Assembly: GCA_045636205.1 (NCBI GenBank)
Contig: JAZTXE010000084.1
Coordinates: 12,886-76,885, forward strand
Direction of reading: 5' to 3'
DNA: 64,000 nt
Origin: JAZRUF01 sp045636205
GTDB taxonomy: Bacteria > Bacillota > Clostridia > Oscillospirales > JAAYXM01
Part shown: positions 56,527-63,280 of the stretch, piece by piece
Layout: each line of letters starts with the position of its first letter
Numbering within the stretch: the first letter of the stretch is position 1
Position numbers and translations under genes: made by a program
The notes under the pieces: model-generated
Told to the model about the DNA's origin: nothing
The model's input: only the letters and a program-made list of their open reading frames with translations
Databases searched by the model: none

Positions 56527-57918
56527 ATGAATTTCTTAAGTCTAAATCTTCAAATCAAAAACATTCCTGAGCTTGACCCGAGCTTCATTCCTCTTGCAAA
56601 ATTCAGCCGTGCTTTTAAAGAAAGCGTCGGCGACAACGGCAATCTTTTTAAAGTTGCTATAGAGCGTGAAAACAATCAGGTAGCAGCGTTTGACTTATAT
56701 ATTCACGGAACCGAAGAAATGTACGAAGCAGACTTTACATATGTAGAGCGTTTTATAAAAAATGTTCTTTGGTCATGCGGCGGCTTCCGCATATATTTAG
56801 CAGGTAACGATAACATCATAAGTGCAATAAAAGACGCTTACACCCCCGGCGGTGCGCGTGATTTTGACCGCATTAACATGTCTCAAATTTACGAAAAGGA
56901 ATTTGAGGTTATTTCCTGTTCCCTTGATGAATTCCCGGCTTCCAACAACGAATCCAAAAGTGTCGGCCGTCACTTGAACGGTTGCCGTATAGGCTTTGAC
57001 GCAGGCGGAAGTGACCGCAAGGTATCAGCAGTTGTTGACGGCGAAGCAATTTGGAGCGAGGAGGTCGTATGGCATCCGAAAACCACTTCTGACCCTGATT
57101 ATCACTTTGACGGAATCGTAGCCGCAATGAAAAGTGCAGCTGCAAAAATGCCGAGAGTTGACGGTATAGGCGTAAGCTCTGCGGGTATATATGTAAATAA
57201 CCGTACCATGCTCGCTTCCCTCTTCTTAAAAGTTTCAAAGGAAGACTTTGATGCAAAGGTAAAGGATATATACATCCGCGCCGCAAAAGAAATAGGCGAT
57301 GTTCCCCTTGTCGTTGCAAACGACGGTGACGTAACCGCTCTCGCCGGCGCTATGAATTTAAAGGACAATAACGTGCTCGGTATAGCAATGGGCACCAGTG
57401 AGGCTGCCGGATTTGTTGATGGCGCCGGCAATATAACCGGATGGCTCAACGAACTTGCTTTTGCTCCGGTTGACCTTTGTAAGACCGCAATGGTAGATGA
57501 ATGGTCCGGCGACCGTGGCTGCGGTGTTAAATATTTCTCGCAGGACGGCGTAAACAAGCTCGCACCAATTGCAGGTATCGCACTGGATGAAAATGCAACC
57601 CCCGCTGAAAAACTAAAGGTCACTCAAAAGCTCATGGCTGAAAAAGACCCGCGCGCTGCATCAGTATACCGTTCAATCGGTGTATACCTCGGTCACTCAC
57701 TGGCATGGTACTCTGAGCTTTATGACATGAAGCATGTTCTCCTTCTCGGTCGTGTAATGTCAGGAGACGGTGGTAATCTCATCATCGAATATGCAAATAA
57801 AGTTTTAAGCGAAGAATACCCTGAGCTCAAAGAAAAGCTCACGCTCGAGCTTCCGGATGAGTCCTCGCGCCGCGTAGGCCAGTCCGTTGCGGCTGCAAGT
57901 CTGCCCGAATGTAAATAA
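56527..57918 (+). CDS. Divergent ROK-family sugar-kinase-like protein with N-terminal extension
   Basis: This 463-aa protein has a ROK/hexokinase-type ATPase fold from about residue 155: IGFDAGGSDRKVSAVVDG (phosphate 1), VDGIGVSSAGI, VVANDGDVTALAGAM with the likely catalytic D266, and GIAMGTSEAAGF. The usual ROK zinc site is degraded: GEIGH appears as NELAF, and C-x-CG-x2-GC keeps only C332 in SGDRGC. Residues 1-150 form an extra domain of unknown type. It is probably a sugar kinase or a derived regulator; the substrate is unknown. It is a single-gene unit with a terminator. Confidence 0.75.
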   Translation: MNFLSLNLQIKNIPELDPSFIPLAKFSRAFKESVGDNGNLFKVAIERENNQVAAFDLYIHGTEEMYEADFTYVERFIKNVLWSCGGFRIYLAGNDNIISAIKDAYTPGGARDFDRINMSQIYEKEFEVISCSLDEFPASNNESKSVGRHLNGCRIGFDAGGSDRKVSAVVDGEAIWSEEVVWHPKTTSDPDYHFDGIVAAMKSAAAKMPRVDGIGVSSAGIYVNNRTMLASLFLKVSKEDFDAKVKDIYIRAAKEIGDVPLVVANDGDVTALAGAMNLKDNNVLGIAMGTSEAAGFVDGAGNITGWLNELAFAPVDLCKTAMVDEWSGDRGCGVKYFSQDGVNKLAPIAGIALDENATPAEKLKVTQKLMAEKDPRAASVYRSIGVYLGHSLAWYSELYDMKHVLLLGRVMSGDGGNLIIEYANKVLSEEYPELKEKLTLELPDESSRRVGQSVAAASLPECK

Positions 57919-57931
57919 TCCGACTATATTT

Positions 57932-57963
57932 CAAGGCTGCATTTTGCAGCCTTGTTTTTTTTA
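57932..57963 (+). terminator. Terminator of the ROK gene
   Basis: CAAGGCTGCA and TGCAGCCTTG around the loop TTT, then eight T. It isolates sigG from the upstream gene. Confidence 0.95.
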
Positions 57964-57989
57964 CCAGTAAATTACAATCTGCAATCACG

Positions 57990-58020
57990 GTATGAAATGT
58001 GCCCGTTTCGGAAATAATTT
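57990..58020 (+). promoter_or_regulatory. Possible forespore (sigma-F/sigma-G type) promoter for sigG
   Basis: GTATG (57990-57994) and GGAAATAATT (58010-58019) are 15 bp apart, close to the sigma-F consensus (GYATA, then GG-x2-A-x-A-x-T). In Bacillus sigG is first transcribed by sigma-F. No good sigma-A promoter competes in this 96-bp gap. Confidence 0.5.
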
Positions 58021-58058
58021 AATTACCATAATTAAACACCTTCAGGGGGATTTTACGG

Positions 58059-58361
58059 ATGCAGACTAAGGTTGAAATTTGCGGAGTTAACACATCAAAA
58101 TTAAAAGTCCTTTCAAACGATAAAATTGTCGAACTTCTGAGAAAATATAAAGAAGGAGATGCATCCGCACGAGAAGAACTTATATCAGGTAACCTACGTC
58201 TGGTTTTAAGCGTTATCCAACGATTTTCAAACCGCGGTGAAATGGTGGATGACCTTTTCCAAGTAGGTTGTGTAGGCCTTATAAAAGCAATAGACAATTT
58301 TGATATAACACTCAATGTTCGCCTGTCCACCTATGCAGTGCCGATGAATATACCATGTTGA
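58059..58361 (+). pseudogene. sigG: sigG, N-terminal 96 codons only, interrupted at region 2.4
   Basis: Codons 1-96 encode an unmistakable sigma-G N-terminus: KVEICGVNTSKLKVLSNDKI, the core-binding NLRLVLSVIQRFSNRGEMVD, and DDLFQVGCVGLIKAIDNFD, ending STYAVPM. In intact sigma-G the next residues are IIGEIRRYLRD (region 2.4, which reads the -10 box), then regions 3 and 4, for about 260 aa in all. Here ATG 58344 is followed by four foreign codons (NIPC) and TGA. A serine recombinase gene converges on this point, ending 12 nt away. The fragment could bind core polymerase weakly but cannot recognise promoters. It is either a reversible skin-like interruption or a dead gene; the 3' part is not seen in the window. 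Confidence 0.93.
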
Positions 58362-58372
58362 AATACATATTA

Positions 58373-59740
58373 TTACACATTAAAATCAATGTGTATCTCT
58401 TCGTCTTTTATTATAATCTTATTTATCAAAGATTTCAAGATAGTCTGCCGTTCTCTAAGGTCTGCATGCTCCCATATCGACGGTAGATTTTTTGCTAATG
58501 TCTGCAATCTCTCCCTGTCTTTTTCACTTTTTCTGTATTCTCCCTCCTTTTTTATTTGCATTTCGATTTTTTCTAGCTGCTTCTTTTGCTCGTTTATTGT
58601 TTCAAGCAGTATATCGTCATCTTTATCAGAAACCGCATACAAATTGAGTAATTTCTTTATGCTTGCAGCTATTTTATTTTTTTGCGCCTCTAATAGTTGC
58701 TGCACGTTTTGAGCTTTGTCTGTACTTTTGTCCTCCTTTAATTCGCTCATTTTGATATTTAGCATTGTATCAATCACTATCCGCTCTACATCTTCGGCCC
58801 ATAACTTTTCTTGCGGACAGTTTTCATCTTTTACCAAATATTCTCTGTTAGAACCTTGTGTTGAATAACATATTAACTTATCTTTACCGTTCCCCCATTT
58901 TTGATATCTGAAACGAGCTCCGCAATGACCACAATATAGTAAACCGGTAAGTAATTTTGTACCATATGAATGTATATTGCTTTTGCGTCTCTCCATCATT
59001 TCCATTGTTCTGTAAAAAACTTCTTCGCTCACTATGGGTTCATGTTTGCCTTTATACTCCTCCCCATTGTACTCAATAATGCCAATGTTTGTTTTCCTTC
59101 TTAAAATTTGGATACATAATCGCTCATACTTAAGCCCCAGCATTTTCGCTATAGAGTTTGTCGAAAAGCCTTGCAGGTATAAGTCATACATCTGCCGTAC
59201 CATTTCAGCATCCTCATTAGGCACCAGAACCCCCTCATTTTGGTCGTAATCATATCCGAACGGAATTCTTCCTCCTCCCATCCAAAGTCCGGATTTCACC
59301 CTTTCTTTCATGCCCATGCGGGTACGCTCTCTTATATTCTCTCTTTCAAGCTGAGCAAAGGCTGATAATATACCTATCATAAGTCTGCCCATGGGAGTGG
59401 ATGTGTCAAGATTTTCGTTAATTGATACGAAATCAACATTGTGAGAATTAAACACATCTTCAATTAAGTACAAGGTATCTTTTTGCGAACGAGATAATCT
59501 ATCAAGCTTATAAACTATACAGTGGCTTATCTTCCCCTTTTTACACATGTCAATAAGTCGCTTTATTTCCGGTCTGTCTAAGTTACTGCCGGACCACCCT
59601 CCGTCTATAAAAAATTCATAATTTTTTATTTGCTTCATTTTGCAATAAGCTTCCAACGCCTCTTTCTGAGCATCGATGGAATATCCTTCTTCTGCCTGAA
59701 AGTCAGTTGATACACGAATATATATAGCCGGTATTTTCAT
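58373..59740 (-). CDS. Large serine recombinase (SpoIVCA-like site-specific integrase/excisionase)
   Basis: The 455-aa product is complete. The resolvase catalytic domain has the nucleophile S11 in YIRVSTD, then KLDRLSRSQKDTLYLI and TPMGRLMIGILSAFAQLERE. The recombinase DNA-binding domain follows (GGGRIPFGYDYD), then a zinc ribbon with C-G-H-C (LLYCGHCGARF) and a later cysteine pair (residues 265-315), and a C-terminal coiled coil. This is the architecture of SpoIVCA, which excises the skin element from sigK, and of phage integrases. Its stop is 12 nt from the broken sigG. The ATG has an aagaggtgag site. A terminator hairpin 24 nt upstream leaves no room for its own promoter. Confidence 0.95.
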   Translation of the reverse strand: MKIPAIYIRVSTDFQAEEGYSIDAQKEALEAYCKMKQIKNYEFFIDGGWSGSNLDRPEIKRLIDMCKKGKISHCIVYKLDRLSRSQKDTLYLIEDVFNSHNVDFVSINENLDTSTPMGRLMIGILSAFAQLERENIRERTRMGMKERVKSGLWMGGGRIPFGYDYDQNEGVLVPNEDAEMVRQMYDLYLQGFSTNSIAKMLGLKYERLCIQILRRKTNIGIIEYNGEEYKGKHEPIVSEEVFYRTMEMMERRKSNIHSYGTKLLTGLLYCGHCGARFRYQKWGNGKDKLICYSTQGSNREYLVKDENCPQEKLWAEDVERIVIDTMLNIKMSELKEDKSTDKAQNVQQLLEAQKNKIAASIKKLLNLYAVSDKDDDILLETINEQKKQLEKIEMQIKKEGEYRKSEKDRERLQTLAKNLPSIWEHADLRERQTILKSLINKIIIKDEEIHIDFNV

Positions 59741-59763
59741 TTTCTCACCTCTTACTAATTAAA

Positions 59764-59791
59764 AATAGAGGCCGAGATTAACAGCCTCTAT
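59764..59791 (-). terminator. Terminator-like hairpin directly upstream of the recombinase
   Basis: On the minus strand ATAGAGGC pairs with GCCTCTAT around an 11-nt loop, followed by TTTTTAATT. It separates the 45-aa ORF from the recombinase, whose start codon is 24 nt further on. Confidence 0.7.
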
Positions 59792-59798
59792 CTTCCAC

Positions 59799-59936
59799 TT
59801 ACGCAAACACTTGAGATTTTGAGATTTTTTCATAAACACGATACAATAAAGATAGCAATACTTCGTCCCTTATCGTGTATTCCTTCAAATCCTTTATCTC
59901 AACAGATTCTCCATTAACTGAAACTTTTACTGTCAT
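59799..59936 (-). CDS. 45-aa small protein upstream of the recombinase
   Basis: The ORF encodes MTVKVSVNGESVEIKDLKEY followed by a helical, amphipathic segment (TIRDEVLLSLLYRVYEKISK). It has a good ribosome binding site (cggagtga) 7 nt before the ATG, and initiation and stop are clear. No family is recognised. Its size and place, just before the recombinase in the same transcript, would suit a recombination directionality factor or a small regulator. That is an inference from position, not from sequence similarity. Confidence 0.6.
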   Translation of the reverse strand: MTVKVSVNGESVEIKDLKEYTIRDEVLLSLLYRVYEKISKSQVFA

Positions 59937-60087
59937 AGAATCACTCCGATCAAAAGTTTTACACAACGATTATTGCCATGCTTTTATAATTTTAAACGCT
60001 TGATTTATTTTTACTTGTTCGTAAATCTCACACTGCCGCTTGCGTTATAAGTGTATATGTATATTCATCTGCATCCCCCCTTTTTGC

Positions 60088-60221
60088 CTACGCATAATAT
60101 TTCATTTTTTCTCGTTTAAATTCCTCCTTCAGTTTGTGCTGTACATTATACCACTCGTTAACTAAGGTTTCATGTCCAAAGCAACGTGATGTTTTTTAGC
60201 TGTTATTCTGTCATTTATCAC
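60088..60221 (-). pseudogene. Frameshifted small ORF (about 45 codons)
   Basis: From a GTG at 60221 the frame reads MINDRITAKKHHVALDMKP then stops. An overlapping frame continues as TLVNEWYNVQHKLKEEFKRE and ends at TAG 60088. A one-base change would join them into a protein of about 44 aa rich in Lys and Glu. It is either a decayed small phage-type gene or a chance overlap. The family is unknown. Confidence 0.35.
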
Positions 60222-60258
60222 ATCCCTTCTCTTCTGGATTTTAGCGTAAATATATTAA

Positions 60259-60275
60259 CACCATGTAGCATGGTG
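60259..60275. repeat. Short perfect inverted repeat
   Basis: CACCATG-TAG-CATGGTG, a 7-3-7 dyad in the gene-free stretch of the element (59937-60521). It could be an operator or a small hairpin. Confidence 0.6.
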
Positions 60276-60381
60276 GAATTTTCGATAGTAAGAATTTTTT
60301 AGTCACCTAAATATAGATTAATTCATTTTCTCCAAACAAACTCCAACCCCTTATATATCAATAGGTTTGCCGGTTTTAGGT

Positions 60382-60399
60382 TTCGTCAAATTTGTCGAA
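60382..60399. repeat. Near-palindromic repeat, copy 1
   Basis: TTCGTCAAATTTGTCGAA is symmetric except for one base pair in each arm. A 16-nt core (CGTCAAATTTGTCGAA) recurs 105 bp downstream. It lies between the 304-aa gene and the 45-aa ORF, where a leftward promoter or replication site could be. Confidence 0.8.
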
Positions 60400-60488
60400 T
60401 TAATCAATCTTGCAAAAATGCCTTAACCAAGCGTATCTTTAGACATTTACTAGCTCGGAAATCCCATAACAACGGGCTTTTCAACTTC

Positions 60489-60504
60489 CGTCAAATTTGT
60501 CGAA
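60489..60504. repeat. Near-palindromic repeat, copy 2
   Basis: An exact second copy of CGTCAAATTTGTCGAA, 105 bp from copy 1 and 18 bp downstream of the stop codon of the 304-aa gene. The 105-bp distance equals ten helical turns. Confidence 0.8.
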
Positions 60505-60521
60505 ATTCCTCCATAAAAACG

Positions 60522-61436
60522 TCAAGTTGGCCGTTTTTTACGGAAATTCCCCATCACCTCCACTTTTTCATAATTCGTTCCGCTGTATATAACATGTGGA
60601 TTAACAAAAATCATTTTTTTGTGTCCCGAACCGGTGAATGAACATAAAGGTTCTTCATGTCCTTCAACGCTAATCTTCAGCTTCTCATATTCCTTTATTA
60701 AACGCGAAGCAGCCGAATAATTATATCCCAGCCTTTTGCAAAAGGCTTTCACGGACAGCGGATACATATCTTCAATATCGGTATCGAATATGTTTTCACA
60801 TAGTACGTTGTACTCGATATTTATGTACGGAAGCATCTTGAGCACATATCCAAGATATCTGTGCTTAGACGCAGGCATCTTTCTGTATAAGCTCTTAAAT
60901 GCATCCTTATGCACTTTCTGATATCCACTGCTCCCCTTACCAAGCTTCCCTAAACGAAACGCAGAGCTATTTATATGGATACCCCCATCTTCATCCTCAT
61001 GTGCGTATTTGGGACAAATTTCTTCCCAAAACCGCCTGGATGTCGATTCAGATATCCGCATAAACATCGGCAACTCTCTGAGAATCAACTTAGTTCGTTG
61101 AGTCTTCATAACAATGTCATCTCCATAGCCTAAATGTAAAGCGAGGTAAAAGAGACGCGCTAGTGCATCGGGAGAAATGTCGCTGAAATCTTGGTTTATG
61201 TTTACGAATACATATCTCCCCAAACTTCTATCATGTGCGCGCTGCATACAAAACTTTTTGATTTGTTTTTTCCTTTCGAGCATTTTTCTTTTATCCTCCG
61301 GAGTCAATACGTCCGAACCAAGAATGATTCTGGCACACATTGTCTCCACTGTCTCACCAGTCGCATCATTTACAGCATATACTTCACCGTTACTTTCATC
61401 TTCAATGAACTTATAACCTTTTGGCGCATTTTCCAA
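60522..61436 (-). CDS. Uncharacterised element protein, about 304 aa, possible DNA-binding/replication role
   Basis: No family is recognised with confidence. The protein is basic and soluble. It has a helical N-terminal half (PDALARLFYLALHLGYGDDI, then LPMFMRISESTSRRFWEEI) and a C-terminal stretch that could be a winged helix (SVKAFCKRLGYNYSAASRLI). Such a layout occurs in plasmid or phage replication and partition proteins and regulators. An in-frame ATG at 61448 directly touches the aaggag site, so TTG 61436 (12 nt away) is taken as the start. The paired near-palindromes just downstream of its stop are possible binding sites. Confidence 0.6.
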   Translation of the reverse strand: MENAPKGYKFIEDESNGEVYAVNDATGETVETMCARIILGSDVLTPEDKRKMLERKKQIKKFCMQRAHDRSLGRYVFVNINQDFSDISPDALARLFYLALHLGYGDDIVMKTQRTKLILRELPMFMRISESTSRRFWEEICPKYAHEDEDGGIHINSSAFRLGKLGKGSSGYQKVHKDAFKSLYRKMPASKHRYLGYVLKMLPYINIEYNVLCENIFDTDIEDMYPLSVKAFCKRLGYNYSAASRLIKEYEKLKISVEGHEEPLCSFTGSGHKKMIFVNPHVIYSGTNYEKVEVMGNFRKKRPT

Positions 61437-61460
61437 GTAATTAATCATCTCCTTGTGTAT

Positions 61461-61808
61461 TTATAAAATAACTGTTTTATAATCATTTGTTGCTCCCCCT
61501 CGCCCATTAAATGTCATGTCGTAATGCTCGCAATAATCCTGCATTTCACAGAGGTATTTGCATTTGAAAAATTCCATGTCCGGTCTGAAGTCCGTTTCAT
61601 TTGTAATCTGCTCTACGCCGTCAGCAAACCATTGCTTGGCCTCTTCGTATTTTTGTTTATCAAAAGGTTCTTTGATAAGCAAAGGCGCTCGGAAACAGTT
61701 GAAGCAGAGTGCGGTGGGGAGCTTGCCATATTCCTGCTCAATCGCAGTAGAGTACAGATATAGCTGTCTTAGATATTCGTCGAGTTTCCTTTTTCCTCTT
61801 GGATATTC
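61461..61808 (-). pseudogene. 5'-truncated PD-(D/E)XK nuclease
   Basis: The open frame (61808-61461) has no ATG or GTG at its start. It reads GKRKLDEYLRQLYLYSTAI, then LCFNCFRAPLLIKEP and FFKCKYLCEMQDYCEHYD. This is the C-terminal third of a RecB-like phage nuclease (PD-(D/E)XK superfamily) with its terminal cysteine cluster. The catalytic D and E-x-K residues, which should precede GKRKLDEYL, are missing. Upstream, an in-frame stop (61809) and the leader sequence follow at once, so an internal deletion seems to have joined the leader to the gene's 3' part. Confidence 0.65.
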
Positions 61809-61815
61809 CTATATT

Positions 61816-61831
61816 CAGTTTTCAAGGTGCA
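61816..61831 (-). promoter_or_regulatory. boxA-like antitermination sequence
   Basis: On the minus strand TGCACCTTGAAAACTG resembles the boxA of Gram-positive rRNA leaders (TGTTCTTTGAAAACT). It lies in the leader of the leftward element transcript, after an early terminator. Confidence 0.45.
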
Positions 61832-61876
61832 AGTTACTTGGTGAGTTATCCTCCCCCTTGCTGTGCACAAATAAAA

Positions 61877-61923
61877 AAACGCAACCATCAGACGAGGACT
61901 AATCCTCGCCGATAGTTGCGTCT
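61877..61923 (-). terminator. Early terminator (attenuator-like) in the element leader
   Basis: On the minus strand GACGCAACTATC pairs with GATGGTTGCGTT, with an inner CGAGGA/TCCTCG stem, followed by seven T. It lies about 45 nt after the promoter's expected start and before any gene. Confidence 0.85.
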
Positions 61924-61972
61924 TACTTTTAGCTCATATGCCTGACTGCGCACAAATATTTTATTTAAGCAC

Positions 61973-62001
61973 AGTATACCAAGCCCATGAATAATCGTCA
62001 A
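61973..62001 (-). promoter_or_regulatory. Sigma-A promoter of the element's leftward transcript
   Basis: On the minus strand, TTGACG (61996-62001), 17-bp spacer, TATACT (61973-61978). No gene lies between it and the truncated nuclease. Confidence 0.8.
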
Positions 62002-62272
62002 TAGGCTTTATGGTATTGTAATATAATTGTAACATTAATAAGGTGAAAACCTCAAAAACGGCCGGTAAATGATATTAATATGCATTATTTTTCATTTTAC
62101 TGAAAACCTGTCAACATTTAATTTTTCCGTTACTATATCATTGTGCCACAACGCTTTTCGGGGATATAAACACGATATTTTCTCCAGTAAAGCACTCTTT
62201 GTTAAAGGGTTTTTGCTTATATTGTTGTCATGTAAAGCCTATACTTATAAGCACTGTTGACAACAGTTCGTT
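62002..62272. other. AT-rich gene-free region with overlapping dyads at its right edge
   Basis: I see no gene. At the right edge ACTGTTG-A-CAACAGT (62253-62267) overlaps a longer imperfect dyad, AACAGTTcGTTTT with AAAACaAACTGTT (62262-62288), which also covers the stop codon of the oxidoreductase gene. These may be a weak terminator for that gene or a protein-binding or recombination site. Confidence 0.5.
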
Positions 62273-63280
62273 TTAAAAACAAACTGTTTCGCCACTCCTC
62301 GCCGACTCGATTTCCTTAAGAGCAAGCACTATTGAATCACGGATTGACTCAGGTGACGTCTGTGCACTCCCCTCATTGTCAACCGCAAGCTTTAAAAACG
62401 CACGCATTTCATCAACAAAATATTGGTCATCCGAAAATTCCTGCGAAAAGCTTTCTTTGTCCGTATACACACTAATTTTTCCATCAACTACACAAACAGT
62501 TGCCCGCTCAAAATTGAATATGCATCTTTGTTCAAACGGGAACGTCTGTGTCATCGACCAATCCGCTGACGCAGTTACGAGCAGATCATCGTAAAAATAC
62601 TGAGCGAAAACAGATTCAAACTCAACTTTTTTCGCAGTAGTTGCCGCGCGCAATGAGTTTGGCATTCCGAACATCCAGTTAATCAGATCCACATCATGGA
62701 TGTGCATGTCAAGTACACAACCGCCACTTTGCTTGGGATCTAAAATCCAATTTTTCCATGTCCATGTAGGAGTCCGAGAATAGCGCGAAAACTCTGCTCG
62801 GTAAATTTCACCGTAGGTTTTATTGTCTATATATTCCTTTATTTTCCTGAACCTGGAGTCAAACCGTAAGCACTGACCTATCATAAGCTTTTTATTGTTC
62901 GTCTGTGCCGCTTCAATCATATTGTTGCAGCCCTCAGCAGTAAGTGCCATCGGTTTTTCCGAGAACACGTGAATGCCTTTGTTGAGCGCATAAACAGCCA
63001 CCTCTTCGTGCATATAGGTCGGCAGTGTAGACAATATGAAATCCGGTTTTTCCCTTTCTATCAGTTCCTTATAATCCTGATAAAAATTGCACCTCGAAAA
63101 ATCGACAGATGCTATATCAATATCTCCTATATTGAGCTTGACGTTTTCCCTGAAAGACTTTTCATCTGCGCCGCATACCGCCTTCAAGTAAAAATCGCCA
63201 CGTTCTTTTTCAAGCTTGATAAGATTTGTCAAGTGAAGTTTGCCCAATCCGCCAAAGCCTATAATCGCATAACTATACAT
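62273..63280 (-). CDS. Gfo/Idh/MocA-family oxidoreductase
   Basis: The 335-aa NAD(P)-dependent sugar dehydrogenase-type protein has the Rossmann motif YAIIGFGGLGKLHL at the start, FSEKPMALTAEGC with the conserved E-K-P, and the catalytic block GGCVLDMHIHDVDLINWMFG with D-x-x-x-H. It probably oxidises an inositol- or sugar-derived hydroxyl. ATG 63280 overlaps the end of the upstream epimerase-like gene (ATGTATAG), so the two are translationally coupled. It resembles host genes in codon use rather than the element; its position makes its membership uncertain. Confidence 0.9.
   Translation of the reverse strand: MYSYAIIGFGGLGKLHLTNLIKLEKERGDFYLKAVCGADEKSFRENVKLNIGDIDIASVDFSRCNFYQDYKELIEREKPDFILSTLPTYMHEEVAVYALNKGIHVFSEKPMALTAEGCNNMIEAAQTNNKKLMIGQCLRFDSRFRKIKEYIDNKTYGEIYRAEFSRYSRTPTWTWKNWILDPKQSGGCVLDMHIHDVDLINWMFGMPNSLRAATTAKKVEFESVFAQYFYDDLLVTASADWSMTQTFPFEQRCIFNFERATVCVVDGKISVYTDKESFSQEFSDDQYFVDEMRAFLKLAVDNEGSAQTSPESIRDSIVLALKEIESARSGETVCF

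Larger units (their letters stand above)
58347..62002. mobile_element. Skin-like integrated element disrupting sigG (left end certain, right end unresolved)
   Basis: The left boundary is set by the end of sigG homology at 58344-58348. Rightwards, all genes point left: recombinase, 45-aa ORF, a decayed small ORF, a protein of about 304 aa, and a truncated nuclease behind a leader and promoter at 61973-62001. The gene types (large serine recombinase, PD-(D/E)XK nuclease, small unknown ORFs, early terminator with a boxA-like site) are those of phages or integrative elements of Clostridia. The 3' half of sigG, which should mark the right boundary, is not found up to 64000, so the end given here is only the last feature that looks foreign. 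Confidence 0.72.

Noticed and set aside
58375..58394. ACACATT/AATGTGT inverted repeat at the recombinase 3' end as an attachment core
   Set aside because: It is inside the final codons of the recombinase and lacks a matching copy in the window; it may be only coding sequence or a weak terminator.
61816..61831. TTGAAAACTG sequence as a sign of a nearby rRNA operon
   Set aside because: No 16S, 23S or 5S sequence is present; the motif stands in the leader of a mobile-element transcript.
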